Below are positions 61,771-64,000 of a stretch of DNA of 64,000 nucleotides, piece after piece. The stretch comes from Pseudomonadota bacterium (lineage in GTDB: Bacteria > Pseudomonadota > Alphaproteobacteria > Puniceispirillales > Marisalimonadaceae), in assembly GCA_028382005.1 (NCBI GenBank), contig JAOESH010000007.1:1-64000 (forward strand), written 5' to 3'. Within the stretch, counting starts at the first letter, position 1. The number at the start of each line of letters is the position of its first letter. The translations under genes and the position numbers were made by a program. The notes beneath the pieces were generated by a model. The model did not search any database. It was not told the origin of the DNA and was given only the letters and a program-made list of their open reading frames with translations.

Positions 61771-62621
61771 TAACTTATTGGCTCCAACAGTTTAGTTAAA
61801 TTAAATAACCTATGACCAATATATAGTAATCCCATTAACGTACACATCATTATTGCACTAACTGCCATAGCTAATGGAAAGTCTAAAGCGATAATAGCTT
61901 GTGTAGCTATTAATCCAGCGTTAACTGAACCAGGGCCACCGAGTATTGTTGGAATAAGTGCTATACCTATACCATTAACAAAAATAAAAACGCTACCTGC
62001 AAATAAACCTGGGGCAGCAAGAGGTAAATAAATATCAGCAAACATTTTACGTCTATTAACACCCAAATCAGAACAGACTTCAAAGATATAATTTGGAATA
62101 GCTTCTAAAGCAAGAAAAGTAGAAAATATCATAAATGGAAGAAAAGAGACGATTTCACCAATTACAACCCCAGTAGGCGTAAATACAAAAGCAGATATTG
62201 GACTATCAATAAAGCCAAAATTAATAAGGAGATCGTTTAAAACGCCATTTCTGGACAAAATAGGTCTTAAAGCAAAAATTCTTATTATTTCAGACACCAT
62301 AAAAGGAAGTATGAATAATAGCATAACTCTATGTTGAGCAATTTTTTTTACTCTTCGTCTAATAAAAATAGCAATAGGAAAACCAATTAAAAAAGAACAA
62401 AAAACAGATACAGAAGAATGTAACATAGACACAACAAAGTTTTCTAATCGTGCTGAAAAGAAAAAATTTTCATAAGAAAATAAAGTAAAACCTGGTTCCA
62501 TCCAGAACATAGTTCTTTCAAAAACACTCCAAACAACTGTTAATGATAAAGGTAAAACAAAAAAAATTATCATAAAAATAACAGGAACTTTAAACAAAAT
62601 ATTATTTTTAGAAATAAACAT
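61770..62621 (-). CDS. potB: ABC transporter permease (PotB-like)
   Basis: 283-residue inner-membrane permease with about six helices. EAA loop: EVCSDLGVNRRKMFADIYLP, with related but degenerate residues. It lies directly upstream of the PotC-like gene and 62 bases after the binding-protein gene, with a hairpin terminator between them that may set a lower dose for the permeases. Confidence 0.92.
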   Translation of the reverse strand: MFISKNNILFKVPVIFMIIFFVLPLSLTVVWSVFERTMFWMEPGFTLFSYENFFFSARLENFVVSMLHSSVSVFCSFLIGFPIAIFIRRRVKKIAQHRVMLLFILPFMVSEIIRIFALRPILSRNGVLNDLLINFGFIDSPISAFVFTPTGVVIGEIVSFLPFMIFSTFLALEAIPNYIFEVCSDLGVNRRKMFADIYLPLAAPGLFAGSVFIFVNGIGIALIPTILGGPGSVNAGLIATQAIIALDFPLAMAVSAIMMCTLMGLLYIGHRLFNLTKLLEPIS

Positions 62622-62637
62622 TAAATACTCTTATAAT

Positions 62638-62668
62638 AAAAACAACCCTGTAAAACAGGGTTGTTTTT
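62638..62668 (-). terminator. Hairpin terminator/attenuator between potD-like and potB-like genes
   Basis: Perfect stem AAAAACAACCCTG / CAGGGTTGTTTTT with a 5-base loop, which gives a T-run on either strand. It follows the binding-protein stop. Incomplete termination here would allow much more receptor than permease, a common plan in ABC operons. Confidence 0.85.
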
Positions 62669-62683
62669 CAAGTTAAGTTAAAA

Positions 62684-63850
62684 TTAAGCAGCTTGTACTT
62701 TAGACCACCAATCTTGATAAGCTCTCATCTCTTTAGGATAGAGATTTTGCCAAGAATTACCTTTGACCGCCATTCTTGCAGCCTTATTTTTTAGTCTTTT
62801 AGCTATGCCAGCTTTTTTCTTTGCATCAAAATCTTTAGGATTTGCGTCAACATATTCATTAACTCCTGTCATCTGAGGCGTAAAACCAAGACCGGATAGT
62901 GTTCTTGCTCCAAACCATGGAGACAAGTAAAGGTCCATTAATTTATAAAAATTATCTTCTTGGCCTCTTTGTTTTCCACCTTTTGTTAACATCCATACAT
63001 TATTCCATGTTTGATGACCTTCTTTCATTGTGCCATAATGAATATCCGCTCCCTTTTTTGCAGCAATAACAGCGATTGGTTCCCAACAAGATGAAACTAA
63101 AACTTCTTCACTTGCTAATAAATCAACACCATTTCCAAATCCATCCCAGAAAGTTCTAAATTGACCTTTCTTTTTCATGTTTATTAAAAATTCACAAACT
63201 CCTTTAACTTCAGATTTAGACATATCAGAAGGATTAACAATATCTTGCTTGCCAGATTCTTTTAAGTAAACAGCTGTTGTTGTCAATGTAGGTCCAGAAT
63301 CATTTTGCATTGCCGCATAACCTTTAAATTGGCTATCAAAAAGAGCATCCCAAGTATCAATGTCACCTCCAACTTTAGTTTTATTGTAGGCCATTGAATC
63401 TGCATTAGAAATGTAAGGAACACCTACTATTTCACCTTTTTTGTTACGGATTGTATTGGCAGCAACATTACCCTCATTATATGCTGGAATTAAATTTTTC
63501 CAATTTTTTATCTTTGAAACATCAAGTGGAACAATGGCTTTATTATCTGACATAGCGTCTTCCTGACCACCACCATTATCAGTAATAGCGTCATAAAGTT
63601 TTTGACCATCTCCAACAAAAAACTTTTGAATAGCTTGATCAGCTGAACCACTTTTAGCAGAATATACAAGTGGAACTCCAGCTTGTTTACCCATTTCTTC
63701 CCAAGTTTTAGTAACTTTAGCAACACCTATTGTCCAAATTTTAAGAGGATCAGCAGCAAATGCGTCTGCTATAAAAGATTGACTTAAAGAAGCTGAAGCT
63801 GCAACTAAAGCCGAATTTTTTAGAAAATTACGTCTTGTTGTTTCAAACAT
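62684..63850 (-). CDS. potD: ABC transporter substrate-binding protein (PotD-like), Tat-exported
   Basis: 388-residue periplasmic receptor. It has a twin-arginine leader (TTRRNFLKNSALVAASAS, ending near FAADP), so export is by Tat, unlike Sec-exported PotD of E. coli. The mature part shows KTWEEMGKQAGVPLVYSAKSG, GVPYISNADSMAYNKTKV, FWDGFGNGVDLLASEEVLVS and a C-terminal helical cap. Together with PotA/B/C-like genes it forms an importer for a polyamine or related cation. The substrate is inferred from the family only. Confidence 0.9.
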   Translation of the reverse strand: MFETTRRNFLKNSALVAASASLSQSFIADAFAADPLKIWTIGVAKVTKTWEEMGKQAGVPLVYSAKSGSADQAIQKFFVGDGQKLYDAITDNGGGQEDAMSDNKAIVPLDVSKIKNWKNLIPAYNEGNVAANTIRNKKGEIVGVPYISNADSMAYNKTKVGGDIDTWDALFDSQFKGYAAMQNDSGPTLTTTAVYLKESGKQDIVNPSDMSKSEVKGVCEFLINMKKKGQFRTFWDGFGNGVDLLASEEVLVSSCWEPIAVIAAKKGADIHYGTMKEGHQTWNNVWMLTKGGKQRGQEDNFYKLMDLYLSPWFGARTLSGLGFTPQMTGVNEYVDANPKDFDAKKKAGIAKRLKNKAARMAVKGNSWQNLYPKEMRAYQDWWSKVQAA

Positions 63851-64000
63851 TTAATATCTCCATTTGTTTATTTATAAAAATTTTGTATTTTTAAAATTAA
63901 GGCTTAATATAATTTACTTAATCATCTTAGTAATTTAATAGCAAAGAATTGTTAATTAATATGTTAAACATAATGAACTAAAATCCTTTGTCTATTTAAT

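Noticed and set aside
1-64000. tRNA, rRNA or CRISPR arrays
   Set aside because: No cloverleaf-type sequence, rRNA-like block or regularly spaced repeat series was found by reading; a short ncRNA could still be missed without a covariance search.

Overview
The window is a gene-dense, AT-rich (roughly 30% G+C by eye) bacterial chromosome segment. It holds about 60 protein genes, short intergenic gaps and no RNA genes that I could see. Gene families and order (a possible holB tail, then metG-tatD-metallohydrolase; PhoB/PhoR; TRAP carriers; molybdenum hydroxylases; LysR regulation) point to a low-GC marine alphaproteobacterium with a streamlined genome but broad catabolic ability. I cannot fix the order or genus from sequence reading alone.

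Layout. 1-3145: translation and housekeeping operon (possible holB end, metG, tatD, PhnP-like hydrolase). 3146-5480: the only gene-poor stretch. It contains a badly decayed HTH/zinc-ribbon/HNH endonuclease-type gene on the minus strand, a phage-type 2OG-Fe(II) oxygenase, an unidentified decayed frame and a 59-residue lipoprotein gene. 5481-7451: an amidohydrolase followed by a TRAP-type binding protein with no signal peptide. 7467-15552 (minus): an operon-like run of flavin reductase, HpsN-like dehydrogenase, SDR, MDR, two-subunit molybdenum hydroxylase and IlvD/Edd dehydratase. It is divergent from a LysR gene and a complete TRAP transporter, and the likely substrate is a small sulfonate or polyol. 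19981-32948: a second catabolic zone with cyclase-family proteins, cupin, YciI, hydroxyacid dehydrogenase, luciferase-like monooxygenase, PcaD-like hydrolase, VOC protein, flavoprotein hydroxylase, CoxLSM-type molybdenum hydroxylase and two OsmC proteins.

32955-41622: a phosphate/arsenate block with phoB, pit (with a Pho-box-like repeat upstream), a TVP38-flavoprotein pair, a soluble-looking PhoR, and a divergent GAPDH-arsJ pair for arsenate detoxification. 41631-45977: assorted oxidoreductases, GST, superoxide dismutase and an intradiol dioxygenase. 46066-50631: a nucleoside salvage cluster (mtnP, apt, mtnA and a class II aldolase fused to a short-chain dehydrogenase), which suggests a DHAP-shunt type route for methylthioadenosine or 5'-deoxyadenosine. 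50714-59777: amidases, carboxymuconolactone decarboxylase-like protein, mmsA, GNAT, D-aminoacylase, a PuuD-like membrane protein, TenA and a second PuuE-like deacetylase, suggesting purine/ureide or amide use. 59779-63850: a spermidine/putrescine-type ABC importer with a Tat-signal binding protein.

The most notable points are the aldolase-SDR fusion tied to mtnA/mtnP, the arsJ-GAPDH pair beside the Pho genes, the decayed endonuclease gene, the leaderless TRAP binding protein, and a recurring ATCAT/ATGAT palindromic motif in front of several catabolic transcription units.
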